Below are positions 1-9,500 of a stretch of 18,784 nt of DNA, piece by piece (positions within the stretch are counted from its first letter, which is position 1; each line of letters begins with the position of its first letter). Under the pieces are notes generated by a model. That model was not told the DNA's origin. It did no database searches and saw nothing but the letters and a program-made list of their open reading frames with translations. Made by a program: the position numbers and the translations under genes. The DNA is taken from contig CANBEE010000012.1 in the NCBI GenBank assembly GCA_947367415.1, forward strand, positions 1-18,784, given 5' to 3'. Origin of the DNA: an uncultured Bacteroidales bacterium. Its GTDB lineage: Bacteria; Bacteroidota; Bacteroidia; Bacteroidales; Bacteroidaceae.

Positions 1-8
1 GTTTGTAA

Positions 9-40
9 TTGAAAACCTTCCAAGTAGCGCGAATACTTTG
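9..40 (+). promoter_or_regulatory. possible promoter of the Sus operon
   Basis: A TTG at 9-11 is followed about 21 bases later by ATACTTTG at 33-40. This is one base off the Bacteroidota -7 consensus TAnnTTTG, with the -33 TTG at roughly the right distance. It would give a leader of about 95 bases before the SusC start at 143, which is usual for Sus transporters. The box overlaps a hairpin (26-44), so either reading weakens the other. Low confidence. Confidence 0.25.
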
Positions 41-60
41 CGCTGATTTTTCTCTCTTTT
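26..60 (+). terminator. hairpin with T-rich tail, candidate terminator of an upstream gene
   Basis: Bases 26-33 (AGCGCGAA) pair with 37-44 (TTTGCGCT) with one G-T wobble around a three-base loop. A T/C-rich run with a stretch of five Ts follows from 46. This fits an intrinsic terminator of a gene lying left of the window. It could instead be a structured leader or operator of the Sus operon, because it overlaps a promoter-like box. Confidence 0.35.
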
Positions 61-142
61 CTCTTGGATAGGTATTAGGAAACTCTTGAAGTTTGAATAA
101 ATATTTAACTGTTTAATTACTATTTACTTAAATTCATTATTT

Positions 143-3100
143 ATGAAAAAAGTGCTATTTTTGTTGACCTTTATCCTCAGTGGTATCGGTCTGGCAACAG
201 CGCAAACCTCACAGATTTCGGGTGTTGTTTACTCGGAAGCTGACGGTGAGCCTGTAATTGGCGCCTCAGTATTGGTTGTTGGTACCGATCAGGGTACAGC
301 TACTGATATTGAAGGTAAGTTCGTGATTGCTGATGTGCCTGCTTCAGCTACTACACTTCGCGTGTCGTACATGGGTATGGCTACTCAGGAGGTAAAGATT
401 TTGCGTGGCAAGACCATCAAGGTTACATTGACAGAGGACGGTATGGCCCTCGACGATGTGATGGTGGTAGCCTACGGTACTGTTAAGAAGTCTGCCTTCA
501 CCGGTTCTGCTTCAGTAGTTGACGCAGAGAAGTTGGAGGACCGTCAGGTTTCTAACATCACCAACGCGCTTTCTGGTACTATCGCTGGTGTTCAGACATT
601 GAGTTCTAACGGTCAGCCGGGTACAAGCTCTACCGTTCGTATCCGCGGTATCGGTTCACTCTATGCTAGCAACACTCCGTTGTATGTAGTTGACGGTATC
701 CCCTTCGACGGTGATATCTCTTCTATCAACCCTGCCGACATCGAGAGCATGTCAGTACTGAAGGACGCTGCTGCTGCAGCTCTTTACGGTGCACGTGGTG
801 CCAACGGTGTTATCATGGTAACAACAAAGAAGGGTAAGACTCACGATGCACGCATCTCTTTCGATGCTAAGTGGGGTAGAAACGAGCGCCAGATTGGCAA
901 GTACGATGTGCTCGAGACAGCAGACTCTTACATGGAAACTCTGTATCAAGCATACCGCAATGCAGGTTACTACAACCTCGGCTACTCTCCCGCTGCTGCT
1001 CACGCTTACGCTAACGCTAACCTCTTCGATGCTGTAGGTTATCAGATGTACACCTTGAACGGTGCTGACGGCCTCATCGGTCTCGACGGTAAGGTTAATC
1101 CTTTGGCTACTCTCGGCTACCAGCAGGGTGACTACTACTATACTCCCGATGACTGGACAGCTGGTACTATCAACAGCCAGATGCGTCAGGAGTACAACCT
1201 CGGCGTTTCAGGTGGTACAGACCGCATCAGCTACTATTTCTCAGCTGGTTACCTCGAGGATGGTGGTATCATCGAGAACTCAGGCTTCGATCGTATCTCT
1301 ACTCGTTTGAACGTTGACTATCAGGCAAAGAAGTGGCTGAAGTTCGGTGCTAACCTCGCTTACACCAACAGCACAAGCCGCTACCCTGGCGATCAGACAA
1401 CTACCAACTCATCTGGTAACGCATTTAACCTCGCCAACCAGATTGCCCCTATCTATCCTATGTTCTTCCGTGATGCTAACGGCAACATCATCCACGATGC
1501 CAACACTGGCCTTCCCGTATATGACTACGGTAATGGTGCTGGTGCTTTTGGCGACGCTATTCCTTTCTCACGTAACTGGATGTCAATGTCTAACCCCGTC
1601 AGCGACCTCTACTACAACACAGAGGAGTACCTGATGGACATCATGAACAACAAGTGGTTTGCTGAGATCACTCCCCTCAAGGGCTTGAAGCTGACCGCAT
1701 CAATCGGTACATACATCGACAACACTCGCTACCACAGCATCGGTAACGCCAAGTATGGCCAAAGCGCAAGCTACGGTGGTACTGCTACTCAGGACTACAC
1801 ACGCACATACGCTTTCAACCAGCAGTATTTGGCTACATATAACAAGACATACGGTAAGAGCACATACGACGTATTGCTCGGTTACGAGGCATACGACCTC
1901 CGTGGTGAGAACTTCTGGGCTACTGGTCAGAACCTCTATAAGGATGGTGACTACACTGTAAACAACACTATCGACCAGAAGCGTGGTGGTGGCTCAGCTT
2001 ATGAGTACTCTACTCGCGGTGCTTTCGGCCGTTTCAACTACAACTACGATGAGAAGTACTTCGGTAGCGTATCATACCGTCGCGATGCTTCTTCACGTTT
2101 CCATCCCGATAACCGTTGGGGTGACTTCTACTCAGCATCTGCTGCTTGGGTACTCAGCAAGGAGTATTTCATGAGCGATGTAGACTGGGTTGACATCTTG
2201 AAGGTAAAGGCTTCTTTCGGTCAGCAGGGTAACGATAACATCGGTAACTACTATGCTTACATCGACCAGTATGCTATGACTGGTGCTGACGGTGTATTCT
2301 CTGACGGTCAGTTGACCTACAAGGGTAACAAGGACATCACATGGGAAAAGTCAAACTCATTCAACACTGGTATTGACTTCTCACTTTGGAAGAGCAAGCT
2401 GAGCGGTACCGTTGAGTACTTCAACCGTACAACCAGCGACATGCTTTACAACAAGCCCGTAGCTATCTCTAACGGTTATACCTCAATCCCCATGAACATC
2501 GGTTCTATGTCTAACTACGGTTGGGAAGTTGAGTTGAACGCTACTCCCGTTGAGTTCAAGAAGTTCCGTTGGGATGTATATGGTAACGCTACCATGGTGA
2601 AGAACAAGATTCTCAAGCTCCACCCCGAATTGAACGGTAAGTTCGTCAGCGGTTCTACCATCTACGAAGAGGGCGAGTCTATGTATCAGCTCAATCTGGT
2701 TAAGTATGCAGGTGTTGACCCCAACACAGGTAAGGCTCTTTTCCATGCAATGGTTACTGCAGACGAGTATCTCTTGAGAGAACTTGGTCAGGAAGAGTAT
2801 GACAAGCTTCTTCTTGAGGAGAACGCCGAGGCTTATGAGGCTGCCAAGAAAGAATATGAGAAGGATCCCGAGTATTACATCACCGATGATTACCAGACTG
2901 CAAACTCAACCAACCGTCAGCCTACAGGCGACCTCTTGCCTAAGGTATATGGTGGTTTCGGTACAAGCATTGAGTTCCACGGTTTCGACCTCTCTGTGCA
3001 GTTCTCTTATCAGCTCGGTGGTAAGATCTGGGACTACACCTATCAGGATTTGATGCACAATGGTGACGGTAACAACGCTGGTTTGAACTGGCACAAGGAC

Positions 3101-3427
3101 ATCGCCAATGCATGGACTCCCGAGAACCGTATCACAGATGTTCCTCGTCTTGACATGATGGATACCTATACAAACCAGTCTTCTGACCGTTGGTTGGTAT
3201 CATCAAACTACCTCTCTTTGAACAACATCACACTTGGTTACACCTTCCCGAAGGCATGGCTCCGCGGTATGGGCATCAGCTCATTGCGTATCTATGGTGT
3301 AGCTGACAACTTGGCTCTCCTTGCAGCTCGCAAGGGTATGGACCCCCGTCAGTCATTCACCATGTCTACCACAGCTACCTACGGTGCATTGCGTACATTC
3401 TCAGCTGGTGTTAAATTGACATTCTAA
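143..3427 (+). CDS. SusC/RagA-family TonB-linked outer membrane transporter
   Basis: This is the outer-membrane beta-barrel that imports a bound substrate into the periplasm using TonB energy, in partnership with the SusD-like lipoprotein encoded 23 bases downstream. The 1,094-residue length is typical. A signal peptide ends at about Ala20/Gln21. A carboxypeptidase-regulatory-like beta-sandwich covers about 25-100 (GEPVIGASV, GKFVIADVP). A TonB-box-like VMVVAYGT lies at 106-113, and the plug covers about 113-231 with VRIRGIGS, YVVDGIP and the family hallmark ALYGARGANGVI. The rest is a barrel rich in aromatic residues, ending in a terminal Phe (GVKLTF). There is no N-terminal STN signalling domain, so control by an ECF sigma/anti-sigma pair through this protein is unlikely. 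The ATG at 143 has an A/T-rich upstream region as usual for the phylum. Substrate (glycan or peptide) cannot be told from the sequence. Confidence 0.96.
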   Translation: MKKVLFLLTFILSGIGLATAQTSQISGVVYSEADGEPVIGASVLVVGTDQGTATDIEGKFVIADVPASATTLRVSYMGMATQEVKILRGKTIKVTLTEDGMALDDVMVVAYGTVKKSAFTGSASVVDAEKLEDRQVSNITNALSGTIAGVQTLSSNGQPGTSSTVRIRGIGSLYASNTPLYVVDGIPFDGDISSINPADIESMSVLKDAAAAALYGARGANGVIMVTTKKGKTHDARISFDAKWGRNERQIGKYDVLETADSYMETLYQAYRNAGYYNLGYSPAAAHAYANANLFDAVGYQMYTLNGADGLIGLDGKVNPLATLGYQQGDYYYTPDDWTAGTINSQMRQEYNLGVSGGTDRISYYFSAGYLEDGGIIENSGFDRISTRLNVDYQAKKWLKFGANLAYTNSTSRYPGDQTTTNSSGNAFNLANQIAPIYPMFFRDANGNIIHDANTGLPVYDYGNGAGAFGDAIPFSRNWMSMSNPVSDLYYNTEEYLMDIMNNKWFAEITPLKGLKLTASIGTYIDNTRYHSIGNAKYGQSASYGGTATQDYTRTYAFNQQYLATYNKTYGKSTYDVLLGYEAYDLRGENFWATGQNLYKDGDYTVNNTIDQKRGGGSAYEYSTRGAFGRFNYNYDEKYFGSVSYRRDASSRFHPDNRWGDFYSASAAWVLSKEYFMSDVDWVDILKVKASFGQQGNDNIGNYYAYIDQYAMTGADGVFSDGQLTYKGNKDITWEKSNSFNTGIDFSLWKSKLSGTVEYFNRTTSDMLYNKPVAISNGYTSIPMNIGSMSNYGWEVELNATPVEFKKFRWDVYGNATMVKNKILKLHPELNGKFVSGSTIYEEGESMYQLNLVKYAGVDPNTGKALFHAMVTADEYLLRELGQEEYDKLLLEENAEAYEAAKKEYEKDPEYYITDDYQTANSTNRQPTGDLLPKVYGGFGTSIEFHGFDLSVQFSYQLGGKIWDYTYQDLMHNGDGNNAGLNWHKDIANAWTPENRITDVPRLDMMDTYTNQSSDRWLVSSNYLSLNNITLGYTFPKAWLRGMGISSLRIYGVADNLALLAARKGMDPRQSFTMSTTATYGALRTFSAGVKLTF

Positions 3428-3450
3428 TCAATTAAAAACGAAAGAAGAAA

Positions 3451-5052
3451 ATGAAAAAGATTAAATATATCGCATCGGCTTTGGCATGTGTTGCGCTCGT
3501 AGGTTGCTACGACATGAACACCGAGCCTCTGGGCTCTACCATCACAGCCGATCAGAAGGAGGCTACTATCAACGCCAATCCTGAACGTATCGAGGCGAGT
3601 GTGAATGCCATGACATCTATGTTCTATGGCTTCGGTAAGAACTTCGACGAGAGCTATCACAACGACCTCTCACACGCTGCCATGATGTTGATTACCGACA
3701 CTCGCGGTACCGACCTCGTGTCTGAGGATATAGGTTATAACTGGTTCTCTATGGCTTTGACCTATGAGGATATCAACTATAACTACTACTTCACTCAGAT
3801 GTACTGGACCAACTACTACAAGCAGCTCAACTCTGTAAATGCAGTGACTGCCATGATTGATCCTGAGACTGAGGATGAGAAGTTGCAGTTCTACTTGGCA
3901 CAGGCTTACGCTATCCGTGCATTCGACTACTTCGCACTGGCACAGATGTACCAGCAGACCTACGTAGGCAACGAGGAAAAGCCTTGTGTACCCATCATTA
4001 CTGAGGCAAACATGGACGCTGCCGGTTCTGAGGGTTGTCTCCGTTCAACTGTAGCAGATACCTACGCTCAGATTATGAGCGACCTTGATGGCGCTATCGC
4101 CCTCTTGGAGAAGACTTCTGTAAAGCGTGCCGACAAGCGTTACATCAGCCTTGAGGTTGCTTACGCTCTCCGTGCTCGTGTAAACATGGTAATGAACAAC
4201 TGGGCAGCTGCTCGTGACGATGCTCAGCAGGCTCTTAGCCTTACAGATGCTACTCCTTATTCTATTGCAGACGTTAGCAAGCCCACAATGAGTGAGATTA
4301 CCGACAACTCTTGGATGTGGGGTGTTGTAGTTGCTGAAACCGACCGTCCTGTTACATCTGGTATCTGTAACTGGCCCTCTCACATGGGTTCACTCAACTA
4401 CGGTTATGCTTCTGTAGGTGCATGGCGTAAAATCAACGCAGGTCTTTATACTGCAATTCCTGCTACTGACGTTCGTAAGGGCTGGTTCCTCAACGAAGAG
4501 GGTTACTCTCCCAACTTGAACGAAGAGCAGGCTTCTTATGTTGCTTCTGCAGGCTGTCCTCCCTACACACAGATGAAGTTCGGTACATACAAGGATGAGG
4601 TTTACACCTCTACCAACGCTAACGACATTCCTTTGATGCGTATTGAGGAAGTTATCCTTATGTTGGCCGAGGCTCAAGCTATGGCTGGTGATCCTGCTTC
4701 AGGTGCTGCAACTCTGCAGAACTTCGTATCTACCTATCGTGACCCTGCATACGTTTGCACTGCTACCACAAAGGAGCAGGTACAGAATCAGGTATGGATG
4801 CAGCGTCGTATCGAGCTCTGGGGCGAAGGTTTCTCTTACTTTGACATCATGCGTCTGAAGAAGGGTGTTGACCGTCGTGGCGCAGGTTTCGAGGAAGCAT
4901 TTACATTCAACATCCCTGCTGGCGATGCAGCGCTTATCTACCGCATTCCTCAGCGTGAGATGGAGGGTAACCCCGCATTGTCTGATGACAGCAGCGATCC
5001 ATTGGCTAGAAACAACGATAAGGCAGAGATGCCTCAGCCTGTAACTGAGTAA
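3451..5052 (+). CDS. SusD/RagB-family substrate-binding lipoprotein
   Basis: This surface lipoprotein caps the SusC barrel and captures substrate, working as a lid in the SusC/SusD complex. The protein is 533 residues, a normal length. A lipoprotein signal ends in the lipobox LVGC, with Cys19 as the acylated residue. The helical TPR-like core is visible in the stretch around YLAQAYAIRAFDYFALAQMY and in EVAYALRARVNMVMNNWAAARDDA. The C-terminal SusD signature is present: PLMRIEEVILMLAEAQAM followed by RRIELWGEGFSYFDIMRLKKG. The gap to susC is only 23 bases with an A-rich leader directly before the ATG, so the two are surely co-transcribed. The ligand is unknown; these proteins diverge strongly by substrate. 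Confidence 0.95.
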   Translation: MKKIKYIASALACVALVGCYDMNTEPLGSTITADQKEATINANPERIEASVNAMTSMFYGFGKNFDESYHNDLSHAAMMLITDTRGTDLVSEDIGYNWFSMALTYEDINYNYYFTQMYWTNYYKQLNSVNAVTAMIDPETEDEKLQFYLAQAYAIRAFDYFALAQMYQQTYVGNEEKPCVPIITEANMDAAGSEGCLRSTVADTYAQIMSDLDGAIALLEKTSVKRADKRYISLEVAYALRARVNMVMNNWAAARDDAQQALSLTDATPYSIADVSKPTMSEITDNSWMWGVVVAETDRPVTSGICNWPSHMGSLNYGYASVGAWRKINAGLYTAIPATDVRKGWFLNEEGYSPNLNEEQASYVASAGCPPYTQMKFGTYKDEVYTSTNANDIPLMRIEEVILMLAEAQAMAGDPASGAATLQNFVSTYRDPAYVCTATTKEQVQNQVWMQRRIELWGEGFSYFDIMRLKKGVDRRGAGFEEAFTFNIPAGDAALIYRIPQREMEGNPALSDDSSDPLARNNDKAEMPQPVTE

Positions 5053-5090
5053 TCAATGGACTAGTATAAACCATTAAAAGAATTAAAGAC

Positions 5091-6035
5091 ATGAAATTAT
5101 ATAAATCATTATTCATGACTGTGCTTGCAGCTGTAGCTTTCACTTCATGTAGCGATGAAGGTTACTGGGAGAAGGCCGACTTGCAAAGCGTGCCCACATA
5201 CTCTTTCGCACAGGCTTCAAACACCTATTCGCTAAGTGGCACAGATGCACTGCCCCAAGTAGCTGTTGAGGTTTACCGTAACAATGAAAACGGCAACGTA
5301 ACAGTTCCTGTTAGTGTAACATTGAGCGACTCAACCGTAATGTCTGTTGACGCACCTGCCGTTACTTTCGAGGCTGGCAAGAGCGTTGCAGAGCTTATCA
5401 TCAAGATTGACGAGAGCAAGATTCAGATTGGTAAGACCTATATCGCTAACCTTGCATTCGTTCCCGATTCAGTAGACCTCTTCGAGGAGAACCTCTCTAT
5501 CTCTGGCAACAGCGCATTCAAGTTGACCTTCTCTAAGGCTTATTCTTGGACTGCTGCTGGTACAGCTCTCTATACAGAGGATATGGTAGGTACATTCTTC
5601 GGCGTTGAGAACGTAACTTATGAAGTTGCAGTTGAAAAGGCTATTGGCAACTCAGCCGTAATCCGCTTGGTAGATCCCTACGGTGCTGCATATCCCTACA
5701 ATGCTCCTGGTGACTATGACACCAGCAAGAAGCACTACATGACTATCAACATGGAGGATCCCGAAGGTGTATACTTCGAGCGTCACTATTCAGGTATGAA
5801 CTGGGGTTATGGTGAGTTTGTATTCCATAGCATGGCTGGATACTATATCGAGAAGGGCAACTCTCTTGAGGCTGTTAAGGGTGCCGGCTACTGCGGAACA
5901 CTCGTTGACAACGTAATCACCTTCCCCGCAAAAACATTGTTGGTCGGTATGACTGAGTATAATGGTGGTGGTTTGTATCCAGGTGGTACTGGCGCTTTCA
6001 AGATTGACTTGAGCAACGCTGACCTTTCAGAGTAA
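5091..6035 (+). CDS. SusE/F-position surface lipoprotein, family not recognised
   Basis: This is a 314-residue lipoprotein encoded 38 bases after the SusD gene and just before a terminator, so it is the last gene of the operon. The signal peptide ends in the lipobox FTSC (Cys20). It is followed by Ser-Asp-Glu-Gly, an acidic stretch resembling the Bacteroidota lipoprotein surface-export signal. Residues of about 45-145 look like an all-beta domain of Calx-beta or Ig-like character (alternating strands, VTFEAGKSVAELIIKID). The C-terminal half is rich in Tyr, Gly and Trp (YSGMNWGYGEFVFH), as in ligand-binding beta domains. By position it resembles SusE/SusF-type accessory binding proteins. I see no catalytic motif. 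Function is inferred from context only; I cannot name a Pfam family with confidence. Confidence 0.8.
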   Translation: MKLYKSLFMTVLAAVAFTSCSDEGYWEKADLQSVPTYSFAQASNTYSLSGTDALPQVAVEVYRNNENGNVTVPVSVTLSDSTVMSVDAPAVTFEAGKSVAELIIKIDESKIQIGKTYIANLAFVPDSVDLFEENLSISGNSAFKLTFSKAYSWTAAGTALYTEDMVGTFFGVENVTYEVAVEKAIGNSAVIRLVDPYGAAYPYNAPGDYDTSKKHYMTINMEDPEGVYFERHYSGMNWGYGEFVFHSMAGYYIEKGNSLEAVKGAGYCGTLVDNVITFPAKTLLVGMTEYNGGGLYPGGTGAFKIDLSNADLSE

Positions 6036-6060
6036 ATCCACGATTTACAAAAACAACAAG

Positions 6061-6096
6061 AATGAGGGTGCCTAGTAGGTGCCCTCATTTATTTTA
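6061..6096 (+). terminator. intrinsic terminator of the Sus operon
   Basis: AATGAGGGTGCC (6061-6072) pairs with GGTGCCCTCATT (6078-6089) through 12 pairs, two of them G-T wobbles, around the loop TAGTA. The T-rich run TTTATTTTAT follows. It begins 25 bases after the stop of the third Sus gene. The stem also starts with AAT and ends with ATT, so it could act in both directions, although the left-hand side is less T-rich on the other strand. Confidence 0.85.
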
Positions 6097-6125
6097 TACA
6101 TGATACACTCATAATACAAAGTTTC

Positions 6126-6149
6126 CGACATTACGACAATCCGACACTT
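6126..6149 (+). repeat. three-copy 8-base tandem repeat around CGACA
   Basis: CGACA occurs at 6126, 6134 and 6142, an exact eight-base period. The copies read CGACATTA, CGACAATC and CGACACTT, so the first five bases are invariant and the last three vary. It is short enough to be chance, but it could be a cluster of binding sites. No gene start lies close by on either strand. Confidence 0.4.
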
Positions 6150-6299
6150 ATAATTGACGATTCACATTTACCTGACGCAAGAGGGAGTGGTGTGAAGCTA
6201 ATGAGAACGGGAAAAGACATCTCTTTTTGAAAAATTGGATAGTCCATTGGGAGAAATTGGACGAGGATGTGTAAAAATGAAAACATGCGATCAAGATGT

Positions 6300-6437
6300 C
6301 GTGTCATTGCCGTTGGCTCCTACGGGCGGCGAATGCTTGCGCTCGGCTAGTCCGAGAACTTCGTTTCCGAACCGAAGGGAGGAGTCTCTGGTCTGTATTA
6401 GAGATTTCTCGTCGCTTCGCTCTGTCGAAAAGACAAA
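6300..6437. repeat. hairpin-rich stretch resembling a dispersed intergenic repeat
   Basis: Several nearby inverted repeats are visible: CTCGG/CCGAG (6342-6346 with 6352-6356), CTTCG/CGAAG (6359-6363 with 6373-6377), a TCTCT/AGAGA pair around 6383-6405, and TGTC/GACA (6422-6434). The last part, running from GAGATTTCTCG through GCTTCGCTCTGTCGAAA, resembles a non-coding sequence I remember recurring between genes in many Bacteroidota genomes. That resemblance is from memory and not tested here. The local base composition differs from the A/T-rich sequence on both sides. Confidence 0.4.
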
Positions 6438-6483
6438 ATGATAGTTGTCCTAATTTTGACACTGTCTCATTCGCTTTTTAGGA

Positions 6484-6532
6484 GTACTAAGCGCGAGATA
6501 AAGCACCTTGTACTATTATTTTGTACTAAGCG
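6484..6532. repeat. direct repeat GTACTAAGCG, two copies
   Basis: GTACTAAGCG occurs at 6484-6493 and again at 6523-6532, 39 bases apart. A partial copy (GTACTA) begins at 6510. The second copy ends 15 bases before the sprA stop codon. Purpose unknown. Confidence 0.5.
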
Positions 6533-6547
6533 AAAGAGAACATTTCT

Positions 6548-9500
6548 TTACCGTGTCAGCGAGAACTTGAGCGATACGCCGAAGTCGTGGGTGGAGGTGG
6601 GGTACGACGAGGCAGACACTACAGGGATGTTCGTCTGGTGGTCGTAATAGGCGTTGAGGGTGAGCATACGCGAGAAAGTGTAGTCGGCCGAGAGGGAGAT
6701 CTTCAGCGCCTTGTTGCCGCTGGTGGCTTGGGTGCTCAGGGCCTGGATGTCGCGGCACAGGGCGCTCTGGTCGCGCCATGAGAAGTCGCCACGCAGGTTG
6801 AGGTCGTTGCTCACACGGCCACCGCCTGTGGGGCGCTTGCCTACGCCGAAGAGTTTGACGTTGGTGAGCTTGTAACCTACACCGAAGACGATGTCGTCGG
6901 AGTTGGTCTCGACGAGCTGCACGGACGACATGCTGAGGTTCATCACGCGGCTCTTGTTGTACTGCAGCTTCATGGTCATGTTGTTGAGCAGGGTGACGTC
7001 GACACCCACGAGGGGCGAGAACTGCTCGTTGATGCTCACGGCAGAGATGTCGAACATCGACGAGGGCACGGGGCTGCCGGTGGTGACATCGGAGATGAAG
7101 CCGAGGCCATTCATGTACTCCATGTAGGTGCTGTAGGTGTTGAACGAGCCCACGGCATAGACGCTCTTGTAGGAGTGGTTGATGTTGACGCTCTTGAAGT
7201 GCTTCTTGAACATCTCCAGCTTGCTCAGGCCGCTATAGGTGAGGCGCCAGTTGGGGAGCATCGACAGCATGGAGGGGAAGAGGCCCAGGCTGGTGGTGCT
7301 GGCATCGCCGCCGGCGTAGGTGGCCAGGAAGGCGGGTATCATCACGTCGGGCGAGTACTTGCCCACGCTGCCGTTGGCGGGGTCGAAGGGCATACCGGCA
7401 AGGGCTGTGCCCTCGGGGTATACGGCACCGCTGTACTGGCCCTGCACGCGGCGCTGCACGGTCTCGAGGCTGCGCACGAAGTCGGCAAAGCGCTCTGAGT
7501 GGTAGCCGTTGCTGGCCTTGCGGCGCTCGAAGGCCGAGCCGATGGTGATGGTGGTCATATTGAACGTGCCGGTGCGGGTCTCGGGCATGCCGGCATACAT
7601 GAACTGCACGTTGCGGGCACCGGTCTTGACCCACGAGGCGTTGAGGTCGATCTTGAAGTCGCGGGCGGGCTCAAGAGTGGCCTTGAGTTGCAGTTCCTCG
7701 GTTGCGTTGGATGTGGAGGCGTAGGCCACACTGTCATTGTCGAGCAGCCAGCCATTGTCGAAGGCACGCTGCAGGTAGTCGTCGCCCGTGAGGCCGAAGG
7801 CGAAGTCCCAGCCGGGGGCGTAGAGGCTGCCCTGACGACGCTGTCCAAGCACCTTGCCAGCCTCGGGCATGAAGCCGGGGAGTGCCATGGAGTTGACATT
7901 CTTGTACGAGGCCGACACGTTGCGCACGAGCATGAGTCCGCGCGAGGTATACTGCAGCGCCTTGTACCATGACAGTTCCGAGAGGTCGGGGCCCGGGGTG
8001 ATGGTGAGCTTCACGTTGGCCGTGTCGGGGCCAGTGAGGGCGATGGTGTTCTCGTCGATGACCTTGTACTTCACCTTATAGGGGCGACCCTCCTTGGTGC
8101 GCGAGGCTACCTCGACGCGCTTGTTCTTCTGTCCGTGCTTGATGGTGTAGGTGCTGTCGGGGATAATCTTCAGCTCTTGGGTAAACTTCTTGGGCTTGGT
8201 GGCCTTCTTCGTGGTGGTCTTCTTGGTGCTCTTCGAAGAGGCAAACTTCTTGTTGGTCTCCTTGAGGAAGTCTACCTTATTATAAAGGTTCTCGAGGTTG
8301 AGCTTACCGTTCACGGTGAGCGAGCGCTGGTTGGCCACGGTGTTGCCATAGGTGGCGCCGCTGGCGAGCGTGGCTCCGCGGTCCCAACTATAGGATGAGG
8401 TGAAGTTGGCATCCATCTGTGTCCAGTCGAGGATGGGCAGCTTGCTCAGGGGGAGCTGGTACGAGGCGCTGAACGACTGCTGGTAGTCGAGCGCACGGCC
8501 CATGCGGGCGATGCTGTGCTGCACAGAGTCTTTCCAGAAGGCATACTCGTCGGGATAGAGGGACTTGTTGACAGGCATGTAGGGTTCCTCGATCTCGGAG
8601 TTGGTGCGCGTGTTGAGGTTCATCTTGAGCGACTTGAGGAGGTCCCATCGGATGTCCATGTTGCGATTCCACAGGAACTCCTGCGAGAAGGTGACGGGGA
8701 TGCCTACGCCACCGAACGACCCTTCGAGGTCGCGTGTCTGCAGCTCGAAGTAGCTGCGGTTCATCTCGGTATTTAGGGCGATGCTCTGGGGCAGCGGACT
8801 GATGCCAAACTCCTTGACGATGTCGAGCCACTTGGACTTCGACTTGATATTCTTGAAGGGCTCCCACGCCTTCATGGCGGGGGCATAGGTGTAGGCCGCC
8901 ACGGCACGCCAGTTGAGCTGGTGCTGATACTGCGTGGTGTTGCCCGAGTTGTCCTTGACGCTGCGCGAGAAGCCGAAGCTGAAGTTGGCAGGGTCGTAGG
9001 GCATGGGCTTCTTGCTGGTGATGTTCATCTTCACGTTGCTGAAGCTGAGGTTCTTCGACGTGGTGACGAGGTTGGCTATCGAGGCCAGCGAGTCGCGCTC
9101 CAGATCGGTGGGCAGCGTCTCGAGCATGTCGTCGAGGTAGAGGTCGGTGTCGAAGGGGCTATAGAGCGGCGAGGTCCTCTCCTGCTGGAACGAGTAGTAG
9201 AGCGGGAGGTTGAGCTTGAGCTTCTCGGGGAAGAAGCGGCCGAGGTCGAAGCTGGTGGTCACGGCATACTGGTAGTAGTCGTCGAGGCGGCGCTGGCTCA
9301 CACCCTCCTCAAGGCCACCGAAGCCTGCCGTCTCGGCATGGCCGCTCATGTTGACGCTACCGGCATCGGAGAGCTGCACGTTGAGGGCACTTTGCGCTGC
9401 CCAGCCACCCTGATTGTTGAAGCCCGTGAGGCGCAGCTCGTTGAGCCATACCTCGATGTCCTTGGTAGAGCGCGAGTTGTTGCGCACACCGATCATCACG

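Larger units (their letters stand above)
6097..6547. other. gene-free convergent intergenic region with short repeats
   Basis: About 450 bases lie between the Sus terminator and the sprA stop. The open frames of 60-70 codons here lack start context and overlap each other in different frames, so I do not call them. The region contains a tandem CGACA repeat (6126-6146), a hairpin-rich stretch (about 6300-6437) and repeated GTACTAAGCG words close to the sprA stop (6484-6532). I found no convincing intrinsic terminator for sprA, whose transcript would enter this region from the right. Confidence 0.6.

Noticed and set aside
6235..6647. Short plus-strand open frames in the intergenic region after the Sus operon
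   Set aside because: They overlap each other in different frames, have no start context, and the part ending near 6437 reads like translated repeat sequence. The last one runs into the antisense of sprA.
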